Below are positions 7,137-15,510 of a DNA stretch of 64,000 bases, one piece after another. The notes beneath the pieces are model-generated. The model saw nothing but the letters and a program-made list of their open reading frames with translations, was not told the origin of the DNA and did no database searches. The translations under genes and the position numbers were made by a program. Position 1 is the first letter of the stretch. Each line of letters opens with the position of its first letter. The stretch comes from Chitinophaga pollutisoli (GTDB lineage Bacteria > Bacteroidota > Bacteroidia > Chitinophagales > Chitinophagaceae), in the NCBI RefSeq assembly GCF_038396755.1, contig NZ_CP149822.1, positions 1,798,001 to 1,862,000 on the forward strand. The letters run 5' to 3'.

Positions 7137-8450
7137 TTATTTCTTTCTGAAGAAAATCCGGATCGGAACACCCTGGAAATTAAAGTGTTCACGCAGCTTG
7201 TTCTCCAGGTAATTTTTATACGGCGTTTTGATATCGTCGGGCAGATTCGCGAAAAACGCGAATGCCGGCGTGTGCGTCGGCAACTGCGTCACGTATTTGA
7301 TTTTGATAGCTGTTCCGCGAACCACCGGCGGGCGGTGCGCCTCGATCGCCTTTAGCATGATATCGTTCAGGACCGAGGTCTGCACTTTGCGCTGGCGGTT
7401 ATCGTATACTTCCAGGGCGGTTTCCACGGCTTTGAAGATGCGCTGTTTCTCGATCACCGAGCCGAAGATGATGGGCACATCAGTAAACGGCGCGATGCGG
7501 TTGCGGAGCTCTTTTTCGTAGTCGCGGGCGGTGTTGGTTTCTTTCTCCACCAGGTCCCACTTGTTCACGAAAATCACGAGGCCCTTGCCTTTGCGGGCGG
7601 CGAGGCTGAAGATGCTGAGGTCCTGTCCGGCGATGCCTTTTTCGGCATCGAGAACGAGTAGGCAAACGTCGGCTTCGTCCACGGCTTTGATGGCGCGGAT
7701 CACGGAATAGAATTCGAGGTCTTCGTGCACTTTGGCTTTCCGGCGGATACCAGCCGTGTCGATCAGCATGAAATCCTTCTGGAAGAGGCGGTAGCGGGTA
7801 TGGATGGTATCGCGGGTGGTGCCGGCGACATCAGAAACGATGTTGCGCTCTTCGCCGACGAGGGCGTTGAGGAGGGAAGATTTACCCACGTTCGGCTGGC
7901 CGATGATGGCGATTTTGGGGATGCCTTCGTTTTCGTCGGTAGCCTGTTCTTCGTCGGGGATGAGGGCCGCGATCTCGTCGAGCAGTTCGCCGGTGCCGCT
8001 GCCTGTCATGGAGGAGAGGAAGTGGATGTTTTCGAAGCCCATGGAATAGAATTCGGCGGCTTCGAGCTGGCGTTGCGGGTTATCGACTTTATTGACGGTG
8101 AGGAACACGGGTTTGGAGGAACGGCGGAGCAGGTCGGCCACGTCGGCATCGAGGTCGGTGATGCCGGTGGTAACGTCGCACATGAACACAAGCACATTGG
8201 CTTCTTCCATGGCGATTTTCACCTGTTTGCGTATTTCGCGTTCGAAGACATCGTCCGACTTGGCGACGAACCCGCCGGTATCGATGACGTTGAAGGTTTT
8301 TCCGTTCCAGTCGGCGATGCCGTACTGCCGGTCGCGGGTAACGCCGCTGACGTCGTCCACGATGGCCTTTCTTTGTTCTAGGAGGCGGTTGAAGAGGGTG
8401 GATTTCCCAACGTTCGGGCGGCCTACGATGGCTACAGTAAACCCTGGCAT
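7137..8450 (-). CDS. der: Ribosome biogenesis GTPase Der (EngA)
   Basis: 437 residues, the usual length. Two tandem GTPase domains and a C-terminal KH-like domain identify Der, which acts in assembly of the 50S subunit. First G domain: VGRPNVGKSTLFNRL (G1, residues 9-23), DTGGF (G3, about 58-62), NKVD (G4, about 118-121). Second G domain: IGQPNVGKSSLLNAL (about 183-197), DTAGIRRK (about 230-237), NKWDL (about 296-300). KH-like domain from about residue 350 to the end, finishing with GVPIRIFFRKK. Era follows on the same strand upstream; 25 nt separate the genes, so der is probably co-transcribed behind era. Confidence 0.97.
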   Translation of the reverse strand: MPGFTVAIVGRPNVGKSTLFNRLLEQRKAIVDDVSGVTRDRQYGIADWNGKTFNVIDTGGFVAKSDDVFEREIRKQVKIAMEEANVLVFMCDVTTGITDLDADVADLLRRSSKPVFLTVNKVDNPQRQLEAAEFYSMGFENIHFLSSMTGSGTGELLDEIAALIPDEEQATDENEGIPKIAIIGQPNVGKSSLLNALVGEERNIVSDVAGTTRDTIHTRYRLFQKDFMLIDTAGIRRKAKVHEDLEFYSVIRAIKAVDEADVCLLVLDAEKGIAGQDLSIFSLAARKGKGLVIFVNKWDLVEKETNTARDYEKELRNRIAPFTDVPIIFGSVIEKQRIFKAVETALEVYDNRQRKVQTSVLNDIMLKAIEAHRPPVVRGTAIKIKYVTQLPTHTPAFAFFANLPDDIKTPYKNYLENKLREHFNFQGVPIRIFFRKK

Positions 8451-8475
8451 ATTGTTCTGATTTTAAATTCGTTGA

Positions 8476-9351
8476 TTAAAGCAATCCGTATTCACGGAGG
8501 TACTTATCGTTGTCCCGCCATTTGTCGCGCACTTTGACATGCAGTTCGAGGAAAACCTTCCGGTCGAGGAATTTCTCGATTTCCTGGCGGGCGCGGGATC
8601 CGATTTCGCGGATGGAGCGGCCTCTTTCGCCAAGGATGATGCCTTTTTGCGTTTCGCGCGTTACGACGATATCGGCGGAGATTTTCGTCAGCGTTTGTTT
8701 TTCCTGGAAGAGGGTGACCACTACGGCGGTGTGGTAGGGGATTTCGTCTTCGAAGAGGTGGAAGATTTGTTCACGGATCATTTCGGCCACGAAGAATCGG
8801 GTGGAGCGGTCGGTGAGGGTGTCTTCCGGGTAAAAGGGTTCGCTTTCGGGGAGGAGCTGAACGATTTCCTTTTTGAGGAGGTCGATATTTTTCTTCTGTA
8901 TGGCGGAGATAAATATGACGGATTTTGCTTTGCCCCAGGCGATGCATTTTTCTCTGAGGGCTTCAATGGTGGAGGCTTCGAGGTTGTCCATTTTGTTGAT
9001 GACGAGGATGGAGGTTCCTTTGAGCTTGAGTGAAGCGAAGAGTTCGAGGCATTCGTCGAGGTTGTCGCGTGCATCCATGAGGAGCAGGGCAACGTCGGCG
9101 TCTTCCAGGGCGGATTTGACGGCGGACATCATTTTCTCGTGCATTTTGTACTTCGGGTCGATGATGCCTGGGGTGTCGGAGAATACGATCTGGTAGCCGG
9201 GTTCGGTGAGGACGCCGGTAATGCGGTGGCGGGTGGTTTGTACTTTCGGGGAGACAATAGCGAGTTTTTCGCCGAGGATGGCGTTGAGAAGGGTTGACTT
9301 CCCGGCGTTCGGTTTCCCGAAAATATTGACAAATCCTGCGCGATGCATCAT
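8476..9351 (-). CDS. era: GTPase Era
   Basis: 291 residues when started at the ATG at 9351. The open frame continues to 9447, but that part would overlie a terminator hairpin and the gene's own -7 element, so it is not coding. Era binds the 3' end of 16S rRNA and aids 30S assembly. Visible motifs: IFGKPNAGKSTLLNAILGEK (G1, about residues 8-27), effector region PKVQTTRHRITG, DTPG (G3), and NKMD (G4). The C-terminal KH domain contains IVVTRETQKGIILGERGRSI, the RNA-binding GxxG loop, at about residues 220-240. First gene of an era-der unit. Confidence 0.96.
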   Translation of the reverse strand: MMHRAGFVNIFGKPNAGKSTLLNAILGEKLAIVSPKVQTTRHRITGVLTEPGYQIVFSDTPGIIDPKYKMHEKMMSAVKSALEDADVALLLMDARDNLDECLELFASLKLKGTSILVINKMDNLEASTIEALREKCIAWGKAKSVIFISAIQKKNIDLLKKEIVQLLPESEPFYPEDTLTDRSTRFFVAEMIREQIFHLFEDEIPYHTAVVVTLFQEKQTLTKISADIVVTRETQKGIILGERGRSIREIGSRARQEIEKFLDRKVFLELHVKVRDKWRDNDKYLREYGLL

Positions 9352-9406
9352 AATGTATTTTAATTCGTTGGACGGCAGCGGGGGATGAAGGCCCGGGATC
9401 CGGGAG

Positions 9407-9414
9407 CAAAGGTA
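9407..9414 (-). promoter_or_regulatory. -7 element of era
   Basis: TACCTTTG on the minus strand, right after the T-run of the upstream terminator and 56 nt before the era ATG. It supports the shorter Era start. Confidence 0.55.
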
Positions 9415-9422
9415 GCACAAAT

Positions 9423-9445
9423 AAAAAAAGCCGAAGAGCTTCGGC
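9423..9445 (-). terminator. Terminator upstream of era
   Basis: Perfect stem GCCGAAG/CTTCGGC (9430-9445) followed on the minus strand by seven T. It would stop read-through from the tRNA side before the era promoter. Confidence 0.75.
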
Positions 9446-9512
9446 AAGTTTCAAAGGGTGGCGCCTTTTCCGGTTATCCGTCCGCGTATGTCCGATGGTT
9501 TATAAAAAAGCA

Positions 9513-9536
9513 AATCCCGCTCTGGGAGCGGGATTC
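9513..9536 (-). terminator. Terminator of the first tRNA-fMet gene
   Basis: ATCCCGCTC/GAGCGGGAT stem (9514-9535), followed on the minus strand by a T-rich stretch. Lies just after the tRNA 3' end. Confidence 0.75.
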
Positions 9537-9549
9537 TGACTTTCTTTTG

Positions 9550-9621
<72 letters not shown>

Positions 9622-9630
9622 ATGTGGTTG

Positions 9631-9661
9631 CAAAGGTAAGGGAAATATTTCTGCTGACAAA
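9631..9661 (-). promoter_or_regulatory. Promoter of tRNA-fMet copy 1
   Basis: Minus strand: -33 TTTG (9658-9661), 19-bp spacer, -7 TACCTTTG (9631-9638), ending 9 bp before the tRNA. Fits the Bacteroidota consensus exactly. Confidence 0.75.
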
Positions 9662-10097
9662 TATTTTTTGAGAATCAATATATAAAGGGGTGGAACGGCC
9701 GTAGGAAACCCGCTGCCGGATTGGGATACGGGGAGATAAAAAATATTTACAAGGTATACGGAATTGTGAGTTCGCTGTATGTAAGGGCGAAAATATGGCG
9801 TAATTATTACCTGTTAAGAATCAGTGTAATGCTGATTGTTTAAGTGCGGAGGAAGTCAATAATCCTCATTCCATAGTTATATCTCATGCATGATTATAGA
9901 TGGTCGGCAACGTCTTTTACCTTATTGCAGAACACTGTCGTTCCAAAGATTCGTCTTCCTGGGCGTTATATCCACAATGATAACAATGCCAGGTGGTAGG
10001 AGGTCAGTCCCCGTCGTCATACGTCCATATAAAAGATTCGATTTGGCAAGCGGAACAAATTTGTAATGCCATACGTCGGGGTTCTCTTTGTGTGATA
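9662..10097. other. Spacer between the two tRNA-fMet genes
   Basis: No credible gene. Minus-strand frames here run into the tRNA and have no start, composition or homology support. I see no repeat or hairpin of note before the tRNA terminator at 10104. Confidence 0.5.
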
Positions 10098-10098
10098 C

Positions 10099-10133
10099 AA
10101 AAAAAAGGCTTTCAGGTTCTCCTGAAAGCCTTT
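10099..10133 (-). terminator. Terminator of tRNA-fMet copy 2
   Basis: Perfect 12-13-bp stem AAAGGCTTTCAGG/CCTGAAAGCCTTT around loop TTCT, with an A-run on plus (U-tract on the minus transcript). Confidence 0.8.
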
Positions 10134-10142
10134 GTCGTTGAG

Positions 10143-10214
<72 letters not shown>

Positions 10215-10223
10215 ATGTGGGTG

Positions 10224-10231
10224 CAAATGTA
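10224..10231 (-). promoter_or_regulatory. -7 element of tRNA-fMet copy 2
   Basis: TACATTTG on the minus strand at the same distance from the tRNA as in copy 1. Upstream bases TATTTCCCT are shared by the two copies; the -33 element is poor. Confidence 0.6.
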
Positions 10232-10376
10232 AGGGAAATAAGTTCGCATTGCGAAGTTTATTTTCAAAAACTTCACAAATATTTTCACGCCCATCAACAA
10301 AACCTTTTACCACAGCCGGTTTCATCCTGTATTTATTTTTATCAAAAATGCAAGACGAACAAGTTTACATAAGTAA

Positions 10377-10612
10377 GACAACGCAAATTAAACTGCGTGC
10401 CTGTTGATGGCACACAATGAGTTTCCTGTTGGAGGCATCTTACATGCCTCCTTTAGTAAGATCATCGCAAACAAGGATCCCATACGGTGGGACAACCCAA
10501 ATTCAACCGCGTGCCTCTTGCTGGCATGCAAAGAGTACACTGAAGGGAGCATGCTGCTATGACACCTTTGTGATTCCGTAAACAAGTCCCCATACCAAGG
10601 GCAACGCAACGA
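10377..10612. repeat. Two-unit imperfect tandem repeat, about 110 bp per unit, in a gene-free stretch
   Basis: Unit 1 begins at 10377 (GACAACGCAAATTAAACTGC) and unit 2 at 10491 (GACAACCCAAATTCAACCGC), a shift of 114 bp; a third start-like block (GGCAACGCAAC) appears at 10600. About 80% of the first 46 bases match, and the unit ends also match (AAACAAGGATCCCATAC against AAACAAGTCCCCATAC). Each unit holds a hairpin around GCGTGCC...GGCA, and unit 1 has a second one, GGAGGCAT/ATGCCTCC. A minus-strand ORF crosses both units in one frame but has no recognisable protein features. Function unknown. Confidence 0.6.
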
Positions 10613-10846
10613 TCACGCCTCGCCTTTCCGCATCCGGAACATTTTCATGTGCGCGTCCCGCTGAAGGATCTCCCTGGTTATTTTTTCCAGTTCCTCCTGC
10701 ACTTCTTTTGGCAAATCATAATGCCCGCAATGGCTGCAAACCATCGCGGGTATGCCGTGAACGACGATTACTGCATTCCCGTTTTGCAGCACAATGTCTT
10801 TCAGCCCTTCTCCCATCACGCCTTGATTACAAAATGAACATTCCAT
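10613..10846 (-). CDS. YgiT-type zinc-finger domain protein
   Basis: 77 residues. Two CxxC pairs, CSFC (residues 3-6) and CSHC (37-40), with the pattern of YgiT/MqsA N-terminal zinc fingers, then an amphipathic helix EVQEELEKITREILQRDAHM. In other genomes such proteins are often the antitoxin partner of a small toxin. Here there is no helix-turn-helix domain after the zinc finger, and I find no toxin of the HigB, MqsR or DUF4258 type beside it. It could be an orphan antitoxin or a small regulator. The ATG at 10846 is the only sensible start. Confidence 0.75.
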   Translation of the reverse strand: MECSFCNQGVMGEGLKDIVLQNGNAVIVVHGIPAMVCSHCGHYDLPKEVQEELEKITREILQRDAHMKMFRMRKGEA

Positions 10847-11142
10847 TTTAAACTGTTTTTTTTACAGGATACCAGAATACTATACATGTCCTTACCTCTG
10901 ACTGAATCCAACAGCTTCGCACCGGGTATCTTTTTATTCTCAAATTTCATTTTCTTCACCCCTGCTTTTCGACACTGCAAATCCACCGCAGCGCCAGCAT
11001 CCCAGGCCTGGCACGCCAACGCACACACCTCCCCTTCCCCGGCAGAAAAGCTCCGCCGCGGGACAGGATACAGGCAGCCGCGCCGTTCCAGCCGGCTGCC
11101 TGTGCTTATCATCATGTAAATGGGATCTGATTATCTACCGCA
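10847..11142. other. Gap between the YgiT-type gene and ssb
   Basis: No supported gene. The minus strand carries a 44-codon frame from 10950 that overlaps the YgiT-type start, and a 31-codon TTG frame ending just before that start. Neither shows family features. No repeat or clear promoter seen. Confidence 0.4.
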
Positions 11143-11553
11143 TCAAAACGGTAACTCCTCCGTAACATCCTCCGGCACCCCCGCAAGATGAGCGGATCCT
11201 TCCACAACTCCCTCGTCCTGAGTTTTCCCCTCCGGCCTCGGACCATGGCTCAATAACTGCACGTTCGTCACACGCACTTTCAACGCACACGCCGGCGCTC
11301 CACTCTGGCTCGTGTACAAATCCAGGAAGGGAACACCCTCCACAAATACATACGTCCCCTGCAGCAGGTAAGCTCCCACCGCATTCGGCGCCCACAACGC
11401 ACACTCCGCCCAGATCGTCCGCTCCTGCGTAACGCCCTGCGCATTCTTGAAACGCTCATTGTGCGCCACACTGAAATTCAATACCTGCTTGCCGTTCACG
11501 TCATGCAAGACAGCATTCTTACCCAGATGTCCGATTAATTGGATCTTGATCAT
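11143..11553 (-). CDS. ssb: Single-stranded DNA-binding protein
   Basis: 136 residues. OB-fold SSB that coats single-stranded DNA during replication, repair or recombination. N-terminal MIKIQLIGHLGKNAVLHDVN and central QERTIWAECALWAPNAVGAY and YVFVEGVPFLDLYTS fit the OB fold (to about residue 105). A disordered linker and the acidic tip VTEELPF follow; the tip is the docking site for partner proteins. The sequence is divergent and short compared with housekeeping SSB (about 150-180), so this may be an accessory paralogue. Confidence 0.88.
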   Translation of the reverse strand: MIKIQLIGHLGKNAVLHDVNGKQVLNFSVAHNERFKNAQGVTQERTIWAECALWAPNAVGAYLLQGTYVFVEGVPFLDLYTSQSGAPACALKVRVTNVQLLSHGPRPEGKTQDEGVVEGSAHLAGVPEDVTEELPF

Positions 11554-11695
11554 TGTTTCTGTTTTAGGTTAACAAATAAAAAGTTGGCTATGCGGAATTA
11601 TAGAAACATGAATCGTAAAGAGTTAACAACAATACCAATATAGCAATTTTCCCGACACAAAAAATTATTTCAGTGTTTTTCCTCAGCTTATTAAC

Positions 11696-11703
11696 TACCT
11701 TTG
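11696..11703 (+). promoter_or_regulatory. -7 element upstream of the TPP riboswitch
   Basis: TACCTTTG matches TAnnTTTG and lies about 40 bp before the riboswitch core. The -33 region is T-rich but not consensus. Confidence 0.55.
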
Positions 11704-11737
11704 CCCCAGAATCCGGGCCCGCACTGCGGCCCCTTTT

Positions 11738-11820
11738 CACCTCGGGGTGCCTTACTATCAGGCTGAGATCACACCCGTTGAACCTGACCAGGTAATGCTG
11801 ACCAGGAAAGGTAAGCGGCA
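11738..11820 (+). promoter_or_regulatory. TPP (thiamin pyrophosphate) riboswitch
   Basis: The conserved THI-box elements are in order: CTCGGGGTGCC (11741-11751), CTGAGA (11763-11768), ACACCCGTTGAACCTGA (11771-11787, containing ACCTGA), then the closing strand CTGACCAGG...GGTAAG. It ends about 110 nt before the TonB receptor start on the same strand. It should turn the receptor off when thiamin pyrophosphate is plentiful. No separate intrinsic terminator hairpin is obvious between riboswitch and gene, so control may be at translation. Confidence 0.93.
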
Positions 11821-11930
11821 ATTTTCCTACTTACCTGTTTTTTTATTGCGATAGTATTCCGGTGCGGCCGCCATGGCCCCGCTCCGCCTATTATTCTGAA
11901 CGCTAAACAAGTCATAAACAGGAACCGATC

Positions 11931-14303
11931 ATGAAACATCTGTTGCTCTTTGCACTCCTCTGCTGCTCCACCGCCGCACTGGCCCAAAGATCCCTCTCCG
12001 GACAAACCTCCGACGCCCGCACCGGCCAACCACTCCCCGGCGCCACCATCTCCGTCCTCAACGGCCCCTCCGTTATCTCGGACGCCAACGGCAAATTCAC
12101 CATCCCGCTGCCCAAACACTCGGCTATCATCGTCCAGGCTTCCTTCATCGGGTACGCCTCCATCATCGATACCCTCGCCAAAGGCACCGATAATATCCGC
12201 TTCGCGCTCACCGAAACCGGCCTCTTCGTCAAACCCGTGGAAGTCACCTCCCTCCGCGCCGGCGCCAACGCCCCCTTCACCAAATCGGACATGCGCCGCG
12301 AAGACATCGCCAAACAAAACCTCGGACAAGACCTCCCCCTCCTCCTCAACCAACTCACCTCCGTAACCACCAGCTCCGACGCCGGCGCCGGCATCGGATA
12401 CACCGGCATGCGCGTCCGCGGTTCTGATATCACCCGCATCAACGTCACCGTCAACGGCATACCCGTTAACGATGCCGAATCACAAGGCACCTTTTTCGTC
12501 AATATGCCCGACTTCGCCTCCTCCGTGTCCAGCATCCAGCTGCAACGCGGCGTAGGCACCTCCACCAACGGAGCCGGTGCGTTCGGCGCTTCCCTCAACC
12601 TTTCCACCAACGAATTCCGCGATAAAGCCTACGGCGAAATCAACGCCTCCTACGGCTCGTTCGATTCCTGGAAAACCACCGTCAGCGCAGGATCCGGGCT
12701 CATCAACAATCACTTTACGGTGGATGCCCGCCTGTCGAAAATCTCGTCGAACGGGTATATCGACCGCGCCTCCTCCGACCTCAAATCCTTCTACACCTCC
12801 TTCGCCTATATCGCCAACAAATCCTCCCTCCGCTTCAACGTTTTCTCCGGCAAGGAAAAAACCTACCAGGCCTGGACCGGCGCCACCGACGAAGAAATCA
12901 AGGCATACGGCCGCACCTATAATCCCAACGGGAAAATGGACAAAGGCGGGTTCTACGACAACGAAACCGATAACTACCAGCAGGATCATTACCAACTCCT
13001 CTTCAACCACGCCTTCCGTCCCAACCTTCATTTCAACGCCGCACTGCATTACACCCGCGGCCGCGGTTATTATGAAAACTGGCGCGAAGACGATTACTAC
13101 GCCGACTATGGCATCACCGGCCCCGTCCGCGACGGCAACCCGCTGGAAACCACCGACCTCGTGCGCCAGCTCTGGCTCGACAACCACTTCTATGGCGGCG
13201 TTTTCTCCCTCCGCCACGACCTGGAAAAATTCACCTACACCCTCGGCGGTGGCTGGAGCAAATACGACGGCAAACACTACGGCAAAGTAATCTTCGACGA
13301 AAACGGCGGGTTCGCCAAAGACTATAAATGGTACAACCTTACCGCGTTCAAAACCGACTACAACATCTACTGGAAAGGCGAATACGCCGTTACGGAGAAG
13401 CTGAAACTCTTTGCAGACATGCAATACAGGCATGTCAGCTATGAATTGAACGGCTTCCGCAAAAACCAGGATATCCGTCAACATAAAAAGTACGACTTCT
13501 TCAACCCCAAAGGCGGCGTCACTTTCATGATCGACGATAAGCAACATATCTACGCCTCTTACGCCATCGGCAACAAGGAACCGAACCGCGACGATTTTGA
13601 AGTAGGCCTGACAGCGCCCCCTAAACACGAAACGCTCCGCAACGTGGAAGCCGGTTATGTCTGGCGCCGTTCCAATGCCAGCGTTTCCGCCAACGTGTAC
13701 TACATGAACTACCGCAACCAGCTGGTGCTGACCGGTCGCATCAACGACGTAGGCGCTTACGAACGGGTAAACATTCCCGAAAGCTACCGCCTCGGATTGG
13801 AAGTGGAAGGCCAGTACACACCGGTTTCCTGGTTCACCGTACAGGCCAACGCCGCGCTCAGCCGCAACCGCATCATGGATTACACTGAATACCTCGACGA
13901 CTGGGATAATGGCGGACAAAAACCGCAGTCCTATTCCGATAACGAAATTTCCTTCTCCCCGTCGTTTGTCGGCAACGCCACGCTCACCTTCCGCCCCTTC
14001 GACGGCTTCTCGGCCGACGTAGTGCAGAAAGTAGTGGGCCCGCAGCATCTCGACAACTCGGGCGACAAGGCCCGCCGCCTCGACAGCTACGCCGTTACCG
14101 ACCTGCGCCTGAACTACACCGTACCGCAGCGGTTCTTCCGCGGGCTGGGGCTGCAGTTCATCGCCTATAACCTCACCGACCGGAAGTATGCGCCCAATGG
14201 CTATACCTACGGCTACCTGGAAGGCGGCAGCATCAAATCGATCAATACTTACTTCCCCATGGCGGGAATCAACTTTATGGCCGGTGTGAAAATCGGTCTC
14301 TGA
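11931..14303 (+). CDS. TonB-dependent receptor under TPP-riboswitch control, probable thiamin (or thiamin-precursor) importer
   Basis: 790 residues. Signal peptide MKHLLLFALLCCSTAALA, then a carboxypeptidase-like beta-sandwich (about residues 20-100, GQTSDARTGQPLPGATISVL), a plug domain with MRVRGSDITRINVTVNGIPV (about 164-183), and an outer-membrane barrel that ends TYFPMAGINFMAGVKIGL. The C-terminal aromatic/hydrophobic beta strand fits a TonB-dependent barrel. The substrate is inferred only from the riboswitch in its leader: thiamin or a derivative. No thiamin biosynthesis gene, inner-membrane transporter or kinase is adjacent. Confidence 0.93.
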   Translation: MKHLLLFALLCCSTAALAQRSLSGQTSDARTGQPLPGATISVLNGPSVISDANGKFTIPLPKHSAIIVQASFIGYASIIDTLAKGTDNIRFALTETGLFVKPVEVTSLRAGANAPFTKSDMRREDIAKQNLGQDLPLLLNQLTSVTTSSDAGAGIGYTGMRVRGSDITRINVTVNGIPVNDAESQGTFFVNMPDFASSVSSIQLQRGVGTSTNGAGAFGASLNLSTNEFRDKAYGEINASYGSFDSWKTTVSAGSGLINNHFTVDARLSKISSNGYIDRASSDLKSFYTSFAYIANKSSLRFNVFSGKEKTYQAWTGATDEEIKAYGRTYNPNGKMDKGGFYDNETDNYQQDHYQLLFNHAFRPNLHFNAALHYTRGRGYYENWREDDYYADYGITGPVRDGNPLETTDLVRQLWLDNHFYGGVFSLRHDLEKFTYTLGGGWSKYDGKHYGKVIFDENGGFAKDYKWYNLTAFKTDYNIYWKGEYAVTEKLKLFADMQYRHVSYELNGFRKNQDIRQHKKYDFFNPKGGVTFMIDDKQHIYASYAIGNKEPNRDDFEVGLTAPPKHETLRNVEAGYVWRRSNASVSANVYYMNYRNQLVLTGRINDVGAYERVNIPESYRLGLEVEGQYTPVSWFTVQANAALSRNRIMDYTEYLDDWDNGGQKPQSYSDNEISFSPSFVGNATLTFRPFDGFSADVVQKVVGPQHLDNSGDKARRLDSYAVTDLRLNYTVPQRFFRGLGLQFIAYNLTDRKYAPNGYTYGYLEGGSIKSINTYFPMAGINFMAGVKIGL

Positions 14304-14326
14304 CCCATATCCAAATAAAAATCAAT

Positions 14327-14357
14327 AAGCCGGCGCCACAACGCCGGCTTTCATTTT
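14327..14357. terminator. Bidirectional terminator between the TonB receptor and the AraC gene
   Basis: Perfect stem AAGCCGGCG/CGCCGGCTT (14327-14335 with 14342-14350), T-run after it on plus. Confidence 0.75.
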
Positions 14358-14358
14358 T

Positions 14359-15381
14359 TCAGGCGCGGCGCACCTCCCCTGGTGTTTTGCCCGTCCATCT
14401 TTTGAAAGCTTTGAGGAATGCGCTGGACTCGTTGTAGCCCAGCATGTAAGCGATGTCTTTGACGGAATGATGGCCGGAGCGGAGATAATCCATCGCGAGG
14501 GCTTTGCGGACTTCGTCCTGGATCTGGAGGAAGGAAACGCCTTCGTCGCGGAGCTTGCGCTGCAGGCTGCGTGTGCTCATGCTGAAATTGGCGGCCACGG
14601 CTTCGAGGGAGGCGGAATAGAGGTAGGAATTGGAAAGAAGGAATTGATAGATGCGGGCATGAAAATCCCCGGCAGGTTGCGCACCGGCTTGCAGCGCGTG
14701 CACCTGTTTGAGCAGGATATTTTGTAATTCATAGTTGGCGGACAGGATTTCCTGGTGCAGCCAGGTATTATCGAAAGTAACGGTAATATCCTTCCCCTTT
14801 TTGCGCAGCGGCGCCCGCAGCACGCGCTCATATTCGGCGGATTCCAACACCTCATAAGGCAGCTGCACGGATACCGGGGCCAGCCGCCTCATCAGCAATC
14901 CATCCAGTTCATGCACGGAAAAAACAGCCACAAACGTTCCGAAATGCCGGAAGGTATAAGGTGCTTCTTTCGCTTGCTCCGGATCAGCCACAAAACTGAT
15001 GGAAAATTGTTTTGCACCGTGATGCACCTGCATGCGGAACATATCAGTCAACAGCGGTGTCAGCGCGCCGGCATGGGCAATCGCTTCGCCCGCGGTGTTG
15101 CTCATCTGGATGATCTGCCCAACCACCCCCAAAGCCGCCAGCTGCATGGATTCGCCGAAGTGAAGGCCGAAAAGCGGATCCCCCGTGGCATGGGCCGCAT
15201 TCTTCCACAAACTGTTTACCTGGGCGCAGGTAACGCCGACCGTATGCCCCTGCTGCAAAATGCGCGCGTCGATGTTGGAAAGAGCGCACAGGCGCCGGGG
15301 ATCGGCGCCGCGCTGGCCCGCATAAGCCAGTAACGCGCGAAGAAGTTGTTGCTGATAATCCTGCATGGCGGAAGTTTTCAT
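14359..15381 (-). CDS. AraC-family transcriptional regulator
   Basis: 340 residues; I start at the ATG at 15381 because the frame's first codon upstream is TTG. The N-terminal 230 residues resemble the AraC-type ligand-binding domain seen in OruR-like regulators (LCALSNIDARILQQGHTVGV, then LWKNAAHATGDPLFGLHFGE). The C-terminal region carries two helix-turn-helix motifs: SLEAVAANFSMSTRSLQRKL (about 262-281) and SVKDIAYMLGYNESSAFLKA (about 309-328), then FKRWTGKTPGEVRR. It is divergent from a small membrane protein gene, and two palindromes lie between them, so that gene is the likely target. Confidence 0.9.
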   Translation of the reverse strand: MKTSAMQDYQQQLLRALLAYAGQRGADPRRLCALSNIDARILQQGHTVGVTCAQVNSLWKNAAHATGDPLFGLHFGESMQLAALGVVGQIIQMSNTAGEAIAHAGALTPLLTDMFRMQVHHGAKQFSISFVADPEQAKEAPYTFRHFGTFVAVFSVHELDGLLMRRLAPVSVQLPYEVLESAEYERVLRAPLRKKGKDITVTFDNTWLHQEILSANYELQNILLKQVHALQAGAQPAGDFHARIYQFLLSNSYLYSASLEAVAANFSMSTRSLQRKLRDEGVSFLQIQDEVRKALAMDYLRSGHHSVKDIAYMLGYNESSAFLKAFKRWTGKTPGEVRRA

Positions 15382-15410
15382 CAAAATTAGGACGGCGATA
15401 CGGGAAGTTA

Positions 15411-15442
15411 CGACAGCTGTCGCAAAATGACAATGGATTGTC
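15411..15442. promoter_or_regulatory. Pair of palindromes between the AraC gene and the membrane protein gene
   Basis: CGACAGCTGTCG (15411-15422) and GACAATGGATTGTC (15429-15442), centres 19 bp apart and sharing GACA...TGTCGC. Candidate operators of the AraC regulator; unproven. Confidence 0.4.
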
Positions 15443-15476
15443 GCCTGCGGATAATTCCGGAAGGAAGAGGCTGTTC

Positions 15477-15484
15477 TACTTTTG
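15477..15484 (+). promoter_or_regulatory. -7 element of the 15511-15885 membrane protein gene
   Basis: TACTTTTG, 26 nt before the ATG at 15511, downstream of the palindrome pair. Confidence 0.55.
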
Positions 15485-15510
15485 TATCAACAAATCAAAA
15501 CACAAACACC

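Noticed and set aside
9351..9447. N-terminal extension of Era
   Set aside because: It lies over a terminator hairpin and the -7 element, and Era proteins are about 290-300 residues.
10388..10609. 73-codon minus ORF in the tandem repeat as a real protein
   Set aside because: No hydrophobic core, domain or promoter; the repeat is better treated as nucleic-acid structure until shown otherwise.
10377..10612. CRISPR array
   Set aside because: Repeat units are about 110 bp with no short direct-repeat/spacer pattern, and no cas genes are in the window.
10847..10950. 44-codon minus ORF as the toxin partner of the YgiT-type protein
   Set aside because: No toxin-family motif, and it overlaps the YgiT start by 31 nt in another frame.
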